Origin: Calycina herbarum
Lineage: Eukaryota > Ascomycota > Leotiomycetes > Helotiales > Pezizellaceae
Direction of reading: 5' to 3'
Length of the DNA: 64,000 nucleotides
Assembly (NCBI GenBank): GCA_001414485.1
Contig: LLEY01000016.1
Span: forward strand, 434,001 to 498,000
The notes below the pieces were generated by a model. It did no database searches, was not told the DNA's origin, and saw nothing but the letters and a program-made list of their open reading frames with translations. The position numbers and the translations under genes were made by a program. This document shows, piece by piece, positions 11,919 to 22,229 of this stretch; position 1 is the stretch's first letter, and each line of letters opens with the position of its first letter.

Positions 11919-12572
11919 CTAGCCAGAGCTTTCCTCCTCGGAATTATTTGCCAACTCCTTATCAAGAAGTGCTTTTAAATGATTTAACTCCTCTGCAAAG
12001 TTTCCTCTACATACCTCATCCTCCCGAACACCCTCTGCACCAATCTCCTTTAGATACTTCTTCAGCATTCTCGCCTTCTTATTCCGAGCGTTCAGGGCAA
12101 CTTCCACCTTCGCCAGAGAGCTCTTTAGAGGTTCGGACTCGTCTGCGGATTTCTTGAGTTCCTTGATAGATCTTTTGAGATTCTTCAGGCAGTTCTGGTA
12201 TTTCTCAAGTGTCTCGATTTGGTAATTAACGTTGGGCCATTCTTCTAGATATTCAGAAAGGTCATATGCTTCGTTGGCAATTGGGTCGACAAGCTTATTG
12301 TACTCCCGAAGTGCGTCCTGGATTGTTCAGCGCCTCTAAATTAATTTGGTCACAAAGAAATAAACTCTCACCTTGAAGCAGTCGATCTTTCTTCGCAAAG
12401 GATCTTGTTTCAAAACTGGTTCAGGAGTGCTGGGAGCAGAAGATTCTGACGCGTTTGATGAGAAAAGCACTCCATGGGATAATTGATCGAGAATTTCCTT
12501 TCTGTGGGCGATGTGTCGAGATTGATTAATTCCAAGTAACGATGGGGTCATGGGGATTAAGTTCTTGTTCAT
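11919..12572 (-). CDS. Hypothetical coiled-coil protein
   Basis: Two exons on the minus strand, 12572-12372 and 12317-11919, joined across a 54-bp phase-0 intron with GTGAGA donor and CAG acceptor; 199 residues. The N-terminal third is Ser/Pro-rich (SNASESSAPSTPEP). The rest is highly charged and heptad-like (YQIETLEKYQNCLKNLKRS, then AEELNHLKALLDKEL), so a long coiled coil is likely. I recognise no family. A decayed partial copy lies 0.4 kb upstream (12962-13136). The surrounding DNA is repeat-rich. The matching copy and a clean intron support a real gene, but expression is unproven. Confidence 0.5.
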
Positions 12573-12961
12573 TGTGGAAGCTTGACTTGAGATCGATCCA
12601 TTAAGGGGCTCCTAAGTTCAATCTATTAACTAGTATCAACATGAAATAAAGGATGGAACTTGCAGAAATCAGCGGTCGAAGAATCGTGGGAGTATGCAGT
12701 GAATAGGGCTTGAAAGCCACCATCATCGTGCGAGATAACATTTCCGGTGCTTGGAGACTCGTGAGCCGTGTGCGGCAATGGTTGGCAAAGAGTGTGAAAT
12801 AATTATTAGGATATATTGGAAGGTTCCACACTACGAGAGGTTTTTCGCGGCAGGACTATGAGGTGTTGTATCTTTTATGAGGAGGCTGCCTTAAAGAAAC
12901 AGGAGGATAACTTCTAGATTCGGCCTAAGGACGGCATGCTATTCACTCTTTCACCTCCAAT

Positions 12962-13136
12962 TCATGCGCTTATATCCTCCAACTCCTTATCAAGGAGATC
13001 CTTCAATTTATCCAAATGGCCTGTAAGCTGGTTTACTCTACTCTTTTCCTCCCGAGAACTCGCCGCATTATATCATTTCAACATATTCTTCAAAATCTTC
13101 GCCTTCTTTGCTCGGGCCATCAAAACACCTTCCTAG
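12962..13136 (-). pseudogene. Decayed partial copy of the coiled-coil gene
   Basis: The minus-strand frame reads ARAKKAKILKNMLK, a stop, then LDKLKDLLDKELEDISA. This aligns without large gaps to ARNKKARMLKKYLK ... LNHLKALLDKEL at the C-terminal end of the neighbouring coiled-coil protein. An in-frame stop and loss of the rest mark it as a relic of a local duplication. Confidence 0.6.
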
Positions 13137-15156
13137 TGTTTTAGATATTGATTTTCAGCCCGCTCTTACTCGATACAATGTTGCATCACTGACTCACTTG
13201 ATATGCAATTTATAACATTGATGACTACATTTGAATCTACTCACAATGTATCATTTATTTAAAGGAGGTCCAGAACTCTCTCAAGTCCATTTCGAGTAGA
13301 GGAAAGTATTTTTCGAGACTGTAGGAACGCTTTCGCCAATGGTCACGGGACCCGCTCCTTCGACCTAATAAACCCACCAATGGCAGCATGGTAAGAGCTG
13401 GGACATTACTCTCCGACCCCTCTTCTGGTAGATACAAGACAATGAAGCGGTAGTGAATTTACTTATCAGATTGCCCTAAACATTTGGAATGATTATTATT
13501 ATGATTCTTACGCTGCGTAGGCCGTAGGCCAAGCTCTAAGAGCAAGCAGTACTTCTACTGGTCATTTGTTTGAGATATAGGTAAAAATGAGCTCCAGAGA
13601 CGAGCCAAAGTAGTCTTATAACATCCTGCCCTCCTCCTTAGCTCTAAGGTTTATCTAGGTAGCTATTCACGCTCTTCCGTAACCGGCGTAACACTCCTCT
13701 CTGTCTCTACGGATCTCTACTATCCGTTTAACGGCTAAAAAAGCACCTTTATATGCTTTAAAAGCTGTATCTAAATATAGGGTGCCTATTCCTCTATCGA
13801 ACAAGCCTGTTGTTATCTAACGCTTCTCTCTTATTCCTACTTACTACTAACTAATCCCTCTGTCTTATATTTGTAATTTCCTCCTCTAACATATGTGTGC
13901 CTTCGAGCGTTATTCTCTCTATCCTAGGGGAGGGGTAAGCAGTCCCTCCTGAATCAAGGTATAAGACGCCTTAACAGAGTTTCTCCCTCTTAGACACATA
14001 TACTCCGAATACCCTCTTTACTGCCCTTCCAGCAGCAGGTAGGGGCGAGGCACCTGCCCTAGGGTCAAGGTCTTACACTTGTTAAGCCTTTGATAGAATG
14101 TACTGTATATTGTTGTTATAATCTACAAATTAGTCCTGCGTAACCTCTACCTTGTCCTCGACTTGAATTCGTTATAAAATAAGTTGTAGACGCCCCTAAA
14201 TAGCGCCTCCCGTCCGTCTAAGTCTCGTCCGCCGCGTCGGTTATGTCTTCTTGTAATACTTCGTTTAGGTATGGCTCGAGAGGTGGTATAGTGATTATAG
14301 ATAAGGTCTTCGTGTCGGTTTTGTTGTTGTTGTCGCTGTCGTGAAAACTCTGCTTTCCTAGCCTCACCGCCAGTTCCACGGTCGCACGACGACGACGACG
14401 ACAACCCCTTTCCTCCTCTTGTGCGACTCTCATCAGCTCTCCGATAATATGATCGAAGGTTCGTAGCCAGCGCCTAGTACAGGCTGAGAGTTCGACTTTG
14501 CTGGCCTTACTATAAGTATAATAAGAATAAACTTAGTAATAGTTAATTCTTAGAAAACCCCCTTTTCGTAAGAAAATTTTTCATACCTCTGTAAAGTTAA
14601 GTAGTCTCTGCCAAGACCCTATAAAAACTTAGACATATATAAAAGTGCCTGTTTTCTTCCTAAAAAGTTTATAGAGTAAGAAAGGGGGTATAGAGCTCTT
14701 ATTAGCTGTTCTTAGGGATATAATAATATATATTATTATTAAGTAAAGAGGGAAAGAGCGTCTAGGAAATAAGAAATTTTCTAAAAACGTACGGTTTATG
14801 AAATATCGTCAAAAGGGAAGCTTAATTTGCAACTCACTGTACTTGGTTTTCGGCATTTTCAACTTTAGCCTGTAGCAAAAAGGAACTTTGCTTACCAAAA
14901 TTTCTAGCTTTAACGGTGGTTGCTGCCGATCAAATGAACTAGTTGAATGTGAGGTTGCAAGAGAGATCGAGAAAAATGATATTAGGGAGGACGGTCCGCA
15001 AGCCAAAACCCGCCTTGAGACCCTAGGCTGAAAGACTCGGATGATTAGCACAACTTTCATGCTTGTAACAAATGCTGCGTGGTTCGCTTAAATCCTAAGC
15101 TTTCAGAACACTCTCTTCAAGCTACTTTTCCCACAGTAGCGTTAGCGGAAAGCTCA
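13137..15156. repeat. Degenerate, unclassified repeat debris
   Basis: From about 13.5 to 14.8 kb the sequence is poor in coding content and rich in TAG/TAA in all frames, with AT-rich stretches at 14500-14800. The minus strand from about 14430 to 14150 keeps fragments rich in Arg, Gln and Asp with a CGA/ACG run, resembling part of a retroelement gag. I could not define long terminal repeats, a polymerase or target duplications, so the class is left open. Confidence 0.35.
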
Positions 15157-15590
15157 TCATGCTTGGTATTCGAAAAATATAGCTGCAGTTAAAGACTTAC
15201 CATCTCTTGTAACCCCATTAATGGTAGACACATGTTGTTTGAGAATCCCATCATAATTATTTTTAGTAAATACCTCCTGGCGTGTTAAACTCATCACGGG
15301 TCGAGGCGGACGAATTGCGATAGATAGCCTAGAAGATTTAAGATTAATTTCCGACCTGTCTTCGCGATTTCTGTCAGAGATATCTCTCTCAAGATGGCAA
15401 AACGCACACATGTAAACAATATAGATGTCGGGCACTCAGGCAAATTTCTCCTTACTTCCAAGGGGTTGTTCCTTGCACACCATGATGCGAAAGCAAAGAA
15501 CAATATTTCATCATGCACTTCCGGCTTCAACTCGTATGGAAAGAATGGCAGATCGATCCACTTACAATATTTAAAGTGTAATTTCTTCTC
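15157..15590 (-). pseudogene. Possible 2EXR-like gene remnant
   Basis: Two overlapping minus-strand frames hold protein-like sequence. The first (about 15580-15470) reads WIDLPFFPYELKPEVHDEIL, similar in design to the start of fungal 2EXR domains (FxxLPxELRxxIW). The second ends with IRPPRPVMSLTRQEVF, which resembles the PPALLxVCRES step of that fold. A GTAAGG donor lies between them, so a spliced gene is conceivable, but no start codon or complete structure is visible. The assignment is tentative. Confidence 0.25.
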
Positions 15591-16477
15591 TCTCGAACCC
15601 CGAGCCTGTTAAACCAACCAGTAGGACTGGAGTGTGTTAAGTAGAATTAGAGGGTGTGACAATACCTAGGTACTCCGTAGAGTGTTTGCGCCAATCGCGA
15701 GGCTCCCGTGGCGTGACGTGACGTGAGGGGGATATCGTGGATGGGAAGCATCGTATCAATTCATGAAGAAAGCGGATTTCGCAAAGACGCAATTGGCCGA
15801 ATTATCCAAGCGTTTGCGAATTCGTAGGCCTCCTGGGTTCGCTATGTATCTGGCTGGTGGTTTTGGATTTCGACGTGAAAAGGTTTGGAGTTGGGAAGAG
15901 AGTTGGGGAGACAAGAGCCGACGACGGAGGCACCTCCGGTATTTGAAGCGGCGATAGGTACATAGGTACATCCACGTTGAGCTCAGTGACAGCAACACCA
16001 TCACTTGAAAAATTCCTGCAATTCATTATTAAATTTATCTTATCACAGCACTAAACTTCTGAAAACATCAAACCCATTTAATTAATTACAGCCTAAAGTT
16101 TAACTATCAGAATCCAACTAGTCTGAAACTAGTCTGAGGTTTAATTCAGCTAGCGTTGAGACCATTAACTGCCATTTCTCTCCGGCGTTACGCTATCATA
16201 CTAGTTGCCACCACCATCAGAAGATTATTTTATTACCATCGATTAACTAGCTTACCAAATGAAATAAAAAATATCGACACTCGTCATAACAACTAGTCCC
16301 AACCACGGTATTAGTTAGTGAGTCCACACCAGACCATGAATTTCGTGTTCTTATTCCTCTACAATTTATTCTCCTACCCATAATCAATTTATCCTTAAAT
16401 CAAACCTACCCAGATTTCCCATCCATAAAACAACCCATTTCTGTCCCCTCAACATATTTCATACCCTTCATCAAAAG

Positions 16478-17593
16478 ATGGATTCAACATGGACTTCCCA
16501 CCACCCCCGGGTCAGAAACCGTGACCCCGATCTCCCAAGCTACAAATCAGTAGTGGAAAAAGACCTCCCAGCAGTTCGAGCGCGAGGTAAACCCCCCATC
16601 CATCTCCCATATCCACAACCAAATCGAAATTCATAACATAATTCCCAAATAGCATACGACCTCTACGTCGCAGCATTTCCCAACACCAAATTCGGTAACC
16701 TCGACGAACTCGAGGTCCACAACCAAGAAATAGCACAAAAGCATCTAGACCACGCGTACCACAAGCACAGGAAACAAATCAAGAAAGCGACAGGAGCTGT
16801 ACAGATACGAGGTTTGTTTCCTTTTCTCGCTTTCTCGCTTCCTCTCCCCTTCCCTCTCCCTAAACTCGAAATTAAAGAAAGTACTGACAAAACAAAAGCA
16901 TTCGAAATTTACATCTCCCACCACCCCGTAACCCCCTACTCCACAATTTGGCAAGTCCAAGCCCAGAACTACAAACAAGCAGACCACTACATAAACCGCG
17001 CCTACATAACCCTCGCCAAAGAACTGCTCGCCCTAAAAGCAAAGAGAACCGCAGACCACGTCCGAGAAGCGCAAAAAGCTGCCCAAATTCCTCTGCCCGA
17101 CGAAGAAGGGCAACAAGAAGGAGGGTTAGAAGTCCTCTCCCAGCCAAGCTCCGAAGCGTCAGTTTCCGTTCGGCAATTTGGAAAAGGTGGAAGTCTCGTT
17201 AGTACCCAAGAAGTTGGAATGGCACAAGAAGATCTCGAAAAAGAAGAACAAAACAAAAAGTTAAAAGAGCGAGAAAACCTCTGGATCTTAATTGGCCAGC
17301 AAAGGAGATTATACAGACATAATTGTCTGCAAGATAAAACAAACACAGACCGTCAGGGCGGAAAACGAAAAAGCGAAGACACAAAAATCATCGGCGCCCG
17401 CCTAAAACAGAAAGAAAAAGCATGGAAGGAGATGAAGAAATCCCAGGGTGAGCTGGTGAAGAAACATCTAGATTGGAGGAACCATGAATTAGAGGAGAAG
17501 AGTTGTTTCTTACCGAGAATGTGGTTTAGGATGAGGAATCCTTTGTGGAGGTATAAGGGGCAGAAGTTTGAGGTGTCGGAGAGTGGGTTTTAG
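16478..17593 (+). CDS. Conserved-looking hypothetical protein
   Basis: Three exons, 16478-16586, 16653-16811 and 16899-17593, with two phase-1 GT-AG introns; 320 residues. Both intron removals restore a G-split alanine codon and join smooth helical sequence (AYDLYVAAFPNTKFGNLDEL, then AFEIYISHHPVTPYSTIW). The middle is Gln/Glu/Lys-rich with likely coiled-coil segments. The C-terminus is basic and aromatic (MWFRMRNPLWRYKGQKFEV). There is no signal peptide or clear transmembrane segment. I do not recognise a named domain. It converges on the DUF1223 gene, with 85 bp between stop codons. Confidence 0.7.
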
Positions 17594-17678
17594 GAGCGGG
17601 TTGGAATGAAACACCGACTTTCTGCACCATGGCGAGTTATCCCAAAAATAATAAATAAAGAATAAAACAACTTCAAAC

Positions 17679-18546
17679 TCAAACCCTCTGCGAAGCAACA
17701 ATCGGCCCCCCAGGTCCTCCCTGCACAAGCGCAACAATCTCCAACCCCTCATGACCACCCCTCTGCGCAGCCTCAGGCAAAGGTAAAGTCAAGTTTCCCC
17801 CCATCCACTCTCCAACTTTACTAATACTCTTAACCACATTCCGATGTTCAATCTTCTTCCCCTTATTCGTGCCCTTCTTAACCTTGATAGTCTGTGGAGT
17901 CGGATCATACATAACAAGCAAGATATCATACGGCATCTCAGCGCGTTCAAGATCAGAATCTATCCGCAACTCTACATCGTTCGTGTCGATAATGATGTTC
18001 CATGACATGGCTTTGCGAATCTGACGAGCTGCGCTGGCGATGTTTTGAACTTCATTCTCACCAGCTCCCGTTCCATCGGCGAGACCGTTGACGATAATTT
18101 GAGGTGTGAAGATATTATTTCTTCCCCATTTCGTGACATAGGCGCGTTGACGTTGGTCCCAATTCTTGTTGCCGAAGGTGTCGGTCCATTCGTTGTTGTT
18201 GAAGTAAGTTATATTGTAGGTTAGGAGGAGGAGGTTGAAGTCCTTTTTTACGGTTTCGTGGATTTTTGGAATAGCGGGCGGACAGGATTGGCAGCCTTGG
18301 GAGGAGTACAGTCTAGTTTTGTTCCGAGTTAGTATACAGTAGTTTTTGGGAAGAAGAGAATGGGAGAAAGGGTTGGAGGGGTTTGGGACAGGACGCTTAC
18401 TCGACGATGGAAAGCGGTTGGATATCGATGAAACAGGCGTCTGTGTGAACATGATCGGGCTCATTCTCTAGAGTCATCGAACATGCTAGCGGTATCTCCT
18501 TCTTTCGGGTAAAGATTTTCTTGATACTCTCGATGACAGAAGACAT
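17679..18546 (-). CDS. DUF1223 thioredoxin-like protein
   Basis: Two exons on the minus strand, 18546-18401 and 18312-17679, giving 259 residues. Splicing creates IVELYSSQGCQSCPPAIPKI, the hallmark of the DUF1223 family, which has a thioredoxin fold with a CxxC-type pair (here CQSC). Further support is the TDTFGNKNWDQRQRAYV and IFTPQIIVNG segments typical of the family. The N-terminus (SVIESIKKIFTRKKEIP) is basic but no clean signal peptide is visible. Bacterial relatives are often secreted; the role of the fungal proteins is not established, and redox activity is an inference from the CxxC. The start at 18546 is the first Met of the 5' exon. Confidence 0.88.
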
Positions 18547-19344
18547 GGCTGGTTTCGATTTGGTGATGAAACAATATGGAATTTCAAATGAAGAAAGAGA
18601 GACTTAAGTAAACAACTGGAAGCTATGCTGTGTGATTGAATTGGAGACACTTTTCAGCAGAGACGTCCAAGTATATATACCTATAAATATGTACAGGAAA
18701 TATGTCGTACGTGGACTTTAAAAGATGACTGGTGTATATTCAAGACCGCAACAAGATAATGACGATTCTCCGACTTACCGGGATTACCACACCCTTTGCA
18801 TTTCAGCTTGACATGAAGTTGTACATCGATCCTTGAAAGATGTGGAATCTTTTTGTCGGGCTAGTGCTTACGTGGTCGCAGACGAATGAAATTTATGTTG
18901 ATTCCATAGGGCTGAAAAGGGAGGTCGTAAGGAACGACATTCTGGGATCTATAATCCTTGACTCGTCTGTACCGTCAGCACCACTATTTCGCACATACAC
19001 ATACGACTGTTGCATACACCCCACACGAATTTCAGCCACGCCACAGAAGGAAGAAACATAGGAAACAAATTGCAACGCTCGCCTGTTGATTCCATTGCGG
19101 ATGGTATCTAAAAGGAAACGGGGCTTCGGGCGTGAGCCAATCCCAAAAATGCCCTCCATATGGCCATGGCAAGTGATTCGTATAAGTCTCTTCGAGGATG
19201 TTGGTTGGCTGGAGATATATTTTGAAAATCCGAAACTTTTCACCGGACGAAAGGTAATGCTTGTCCAAATCAATGCTTTTGTTTTCTCCGCCCCATTCTG
19301 AACGCCAGCAATGCACCAGTCCCGACTCCAGGTAAAATCATTAT
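18547..19344. other. Intergenic stretch without supported gene
   Basis: Lies between the 5' end of the DUF1223 gene and the 3' end of RRP40. Overlapping antisense frames (18840-19061 plus, 18893-19348 minus) lack domains and splice structure. Confidence 0.6.
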
Positions 19345-20135
19345 TCATAACTCTCTTGCCACCTTTCTTGCTAGCTTTCTCTGTTCTTCGACTTTTAATG
19401 CCTTTTCATCGGTCTCTTGGATCGCCTTCCCAATCGCCATAGTTCCCTTTACACTCCCACTATCCACCCATACCCTCCCATTTCTTCCCACAGCAATCTC
19501 AAATGCAGCACCTTGACCTCCTAGCTCATCCAAGATAACCAGCGCTCCTTGCTCGACTGGCTTGGGCAACATAAGCCGCCTCGCCATTCCCAGTGAGATA
19601 TTGAACACCATTCCACCAGTAAGCGGACCTAGTCCTTCTGATTTCCCCGTCGATTGTGACATGCATTCCAGCTCTGGATCCATATGTTTATTTGCGAGGG
19701 TGACTCGCGCATATACAAGGGCTCCGAATGCGAGTTGTGGGCGCGTTTTCTTCGTCGCACCCTCGAAAGAGAGTTGTGGTAGGGTGGCTTTGGGGGTATA
19801 ATCGCTGATGCTAGCGTAGAAGATATCTGCGGCAGAGTTTTGAATGGTGGCTATAACTAGATCACCAGGAGTAGGCGAGTACTGCAGAGGGATCAATTAG
19901 CCATTATTCTAAGAAGCGATGAAGGCGGGCTGCATACGCGACCCCCATTGAACTCAACCCAGACCGCATTCTTCCTCTTGTCTGTACATAACTGTCCTGC
20001 GACGGTGGGTGTGATGGTGTTTGGGGGGATATGCCGCAGACCAGGACCTAGCTTCAAAGGTAACGTTGGGTGTGAGGGCAGTGATTCAGGGTCCAATCTG
20101 TCCCCTGGGAGAACAAAAATCGCAGCTGCTGCCAT
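19345..20135 (-). CDS. RRP40: Exosome complex subunit Rrp40 (EXOSC3-like)
   Basis: Two exons on the minus strand, 20135-19938 and 19881-19345, with a 56-bp phase-0 intron; 244 residues. The order matches Rrp40: an N-terminal domain with IFVLPGDRL and GPGLRH, a join giving WVEFNGGRYSPTPGDLVI at the start of the S1 RNA-binding domain, and a C-terminal KH-type domain with GRNGRVWVDS. Rrp40 is one of three cap proteins of the nine-subunit RNA exosome core, feeding RNA into the channel for 3'-to-5' processing in nucleus and cytoplasm. The Met at 20135 is preferred over one four codons upstream because sequence conservation begins with the hydrophobic AAAAIFVLPGD stretch. It is divergent from SSZ1. 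Confidence 0.93.
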
Positions 20136-20396
20136 GTTCAATAGCACACTGCAGTCTCCGTCTCCTGTAGAGAGGATGTTGTTGTGTAGTGGGTAAAGAT
20201 TTGGTGGTGGTGGTGGTGGTTCTTCAGCCTTGCTGCAGTGCAGTGCTGTGGTGGGGCATAGAGGGCCAGAGCGCTAGTGAAAAAAAAGTTGCAGCGACCT
20301 TGAATGTTGACTTGCCGCAGGGTAATCTTCAACACCACCAACCAACCCATCTCCCCTTTCCTCTCCTCTCCTCTCCATAACACACATCCATTCAAA
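20136..20396. promoter_or_regulatory. Shared divergent promoter region of RRP40 and SSZ1
   Basis: 261 bp separate the two start codons. The stretch includes a (TGG)n run near 20202-20220 and a C/T-rich tract (CTCCCC..CTCTCCTCTCCTCTC) just upstream of SSZ1, typical of fungal housekeeping promoters. No TATA box is obvious. Confidence 0.5.
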
Positions 20397-22229
20397 ATGG
20401 CCTCCACTACTACTGCGCCTGCAGAGCGTCACGCCATTGGTATCTCAATTGGAAACTCCAACAGCAGCATTGCCATCACCACCGACGACAAGGCTGAAGT
20501 TATCGCAAATGAGGATGGTGGTACGTACTGACTAGAGAGAGAAGAGAGAGAAAATATGCTATAATCAAGGGCAGAGACTTCAGTCACGGAAGCTAATTGC
20601 TCCTCTAGACCGTCAAATCCCAGCCATTCTCTCTTACGTCGATGGCGAGGAATATACTGGTCAGCAAGCCAAGCAACAACTCATTCGAAACAGCAGCAAC
20701 ACCGTCGCATACTTCAGAGATTTCCTAGGCCAGGAGTAAGTCGCATGAAACTCTGAAACCCTCAGTCTGCTTCTGCTGGTACTAACATCCCCTCTAGATT
20801 CAAGTCGATAGACCCCACCCACTGCCACGCCTCCGCCCACCCACACGAGCACGATGGCACAATCGCCTTCACGATAAAAGATAAGGAGGGGGATGAAAAA
20901 TCAACTGTCACAATATCAGAGATCGCAACTCGTCAACTTCGTCGTCTAAAACAGTCGGCTTCCGATTTCAGTGGCAAAGAGGTCAATTCCGCCGTCATCA
21001 CCGTCCCAACCAACTTCAGCGAAAAGCAAAAGGCTGCCCTCACCGAATCTGCAGCTAACGCCGGCATCGAGGTCCTACAATTCATCAACGAGCCTGTCGC
21101 AGCTTTGTTGGCCTATGATTCTAGAGCAGAGTCCAAGGTACGCGACAAAAATGTAGTTGTTGCAGATTTTGGGGGAACTCGTTCCGATGTCACTATTATC
21201 GCAGCAAGGGGAGGCATGTACACCATTTTGGCTACCGCCCACGACTACGAGTTTGCCGGTGTACACCTCGACAAAGTCCTACAAGACCATTTCTCAAAGG
21301 AATTCATCAAGTGGAACGCCATAGATCCACGAGAGGAGGCCAGAAGTTTTGCCAAATTAAAGTTGGAATCGGAGGCAACCAAGAGAGCTTTGAGCATTGG
21401 TACCAACGCCAGTTTCAGTGTTGAGAGTTTGGCTGAGGGCATCGACTTTACATCAACCATCAACCGCCTTCGTTATGAGACTATCGCAAGAAAGGTTTTC
21501 GAGGGATTTAACAGACTGGTTGAGAGCGTCGTTAAGAAGGCTGGTCTTGATGTTTTGGATATTGACGAGGTTATACTTTCTGGAGGAACTTCGCACACAC
21601 CTAAAATCGCCGCCAACTTCCAGGCCATTTTCCCAGAAACCACAACCGTGCTCGCACCATCAACCACACCAACTGCTGTCAACCCATCAGAGCTTCAAGC
21701 ACGAGGTGCCGCATTACAGGCTTCGTTAATCCAAGAATACGAGTCCGAGGATATTGAACAATCAACCCACGCCGCTGTTACCACCGTCAAGCACCTTACC
21801 AACGCCGTCGGTGTTCTCTCCATTACCGGTGATGAGACCAAAGGTGTCTTCAGCCCTATCATTTCCGCAGAAACCGCTGTGCCAGCCCGACGAACGGTCC
21901 ACGTAGCAGTTCCAAAAGAAGGTGGTGATGTTCTCATCAAGGTTGTCGAGGGAGGAAGCCACATCAAGGTCACCAAGGTAGAGCCAAAGGAGAACGGCAA
22001 GAAGAGCGACGACAGCAGCGAAGAGGAAGACAGCGACGATGAGCCAGAGGAGCAGAGAGAAAAAGTCTGGAAGATTGGAAATGTCCTCGCCGAGGCGGCG
22101 GTCAAGGGTACCAAGAAGGGAGGAAAGGTTGAGGTGATGATTAATGTTGCTGCTGATTTGAGCGTGACCATTACTGCTAGGGAGGTTGGTGCTAAAGGGG
22201 GTGTTAGAGGTAATCTTAGTGCCCCTTGA
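20397..22229 (+). CDS. SSZ1: Ribosome-associated Hsp70 Ssz1
   Basis: Three exons, 20397-20520, 20609-20735 and 20798-22229, giving 560 residues. The actin-like ATPase domain starts at IGISIGNSNSSIAI, which replaces the canonical DLGTT. It continues with FINEPVAALLAYD, VVVADFGGTRSDVTI and DEVILSGGTSHTPKI. The C-terminal part is shorter than in canonical Hsp70s and has an acidic linker (SSEEEDSDDEPEE) before a reduced substrate-binding region, as in Ssz1. Ssz1 pairs with the J-protein zuotin as the ribosome-associated complex, which activates Ssb Hsp70 on nascent chains in the cytosol. Ssz1 binds ATP but does not need to hydrolyse it, which fits the altered phosphate loops. The gene is intact. 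Confidence 0.93.

Noticed and set aside
13567..14076. Possible solo LTR starting TG and ending CA
   Set aside because: No matching target duplication, no second LTR, and no primer-binding or polypurine site could be shown.
18893..19348. 151-codon minus-strand frame between the DUF1223 gene and RRP40
   Set aside because: It overlaps an equally long plus-strand frame, has no domain or splice support, and its composition looks random.
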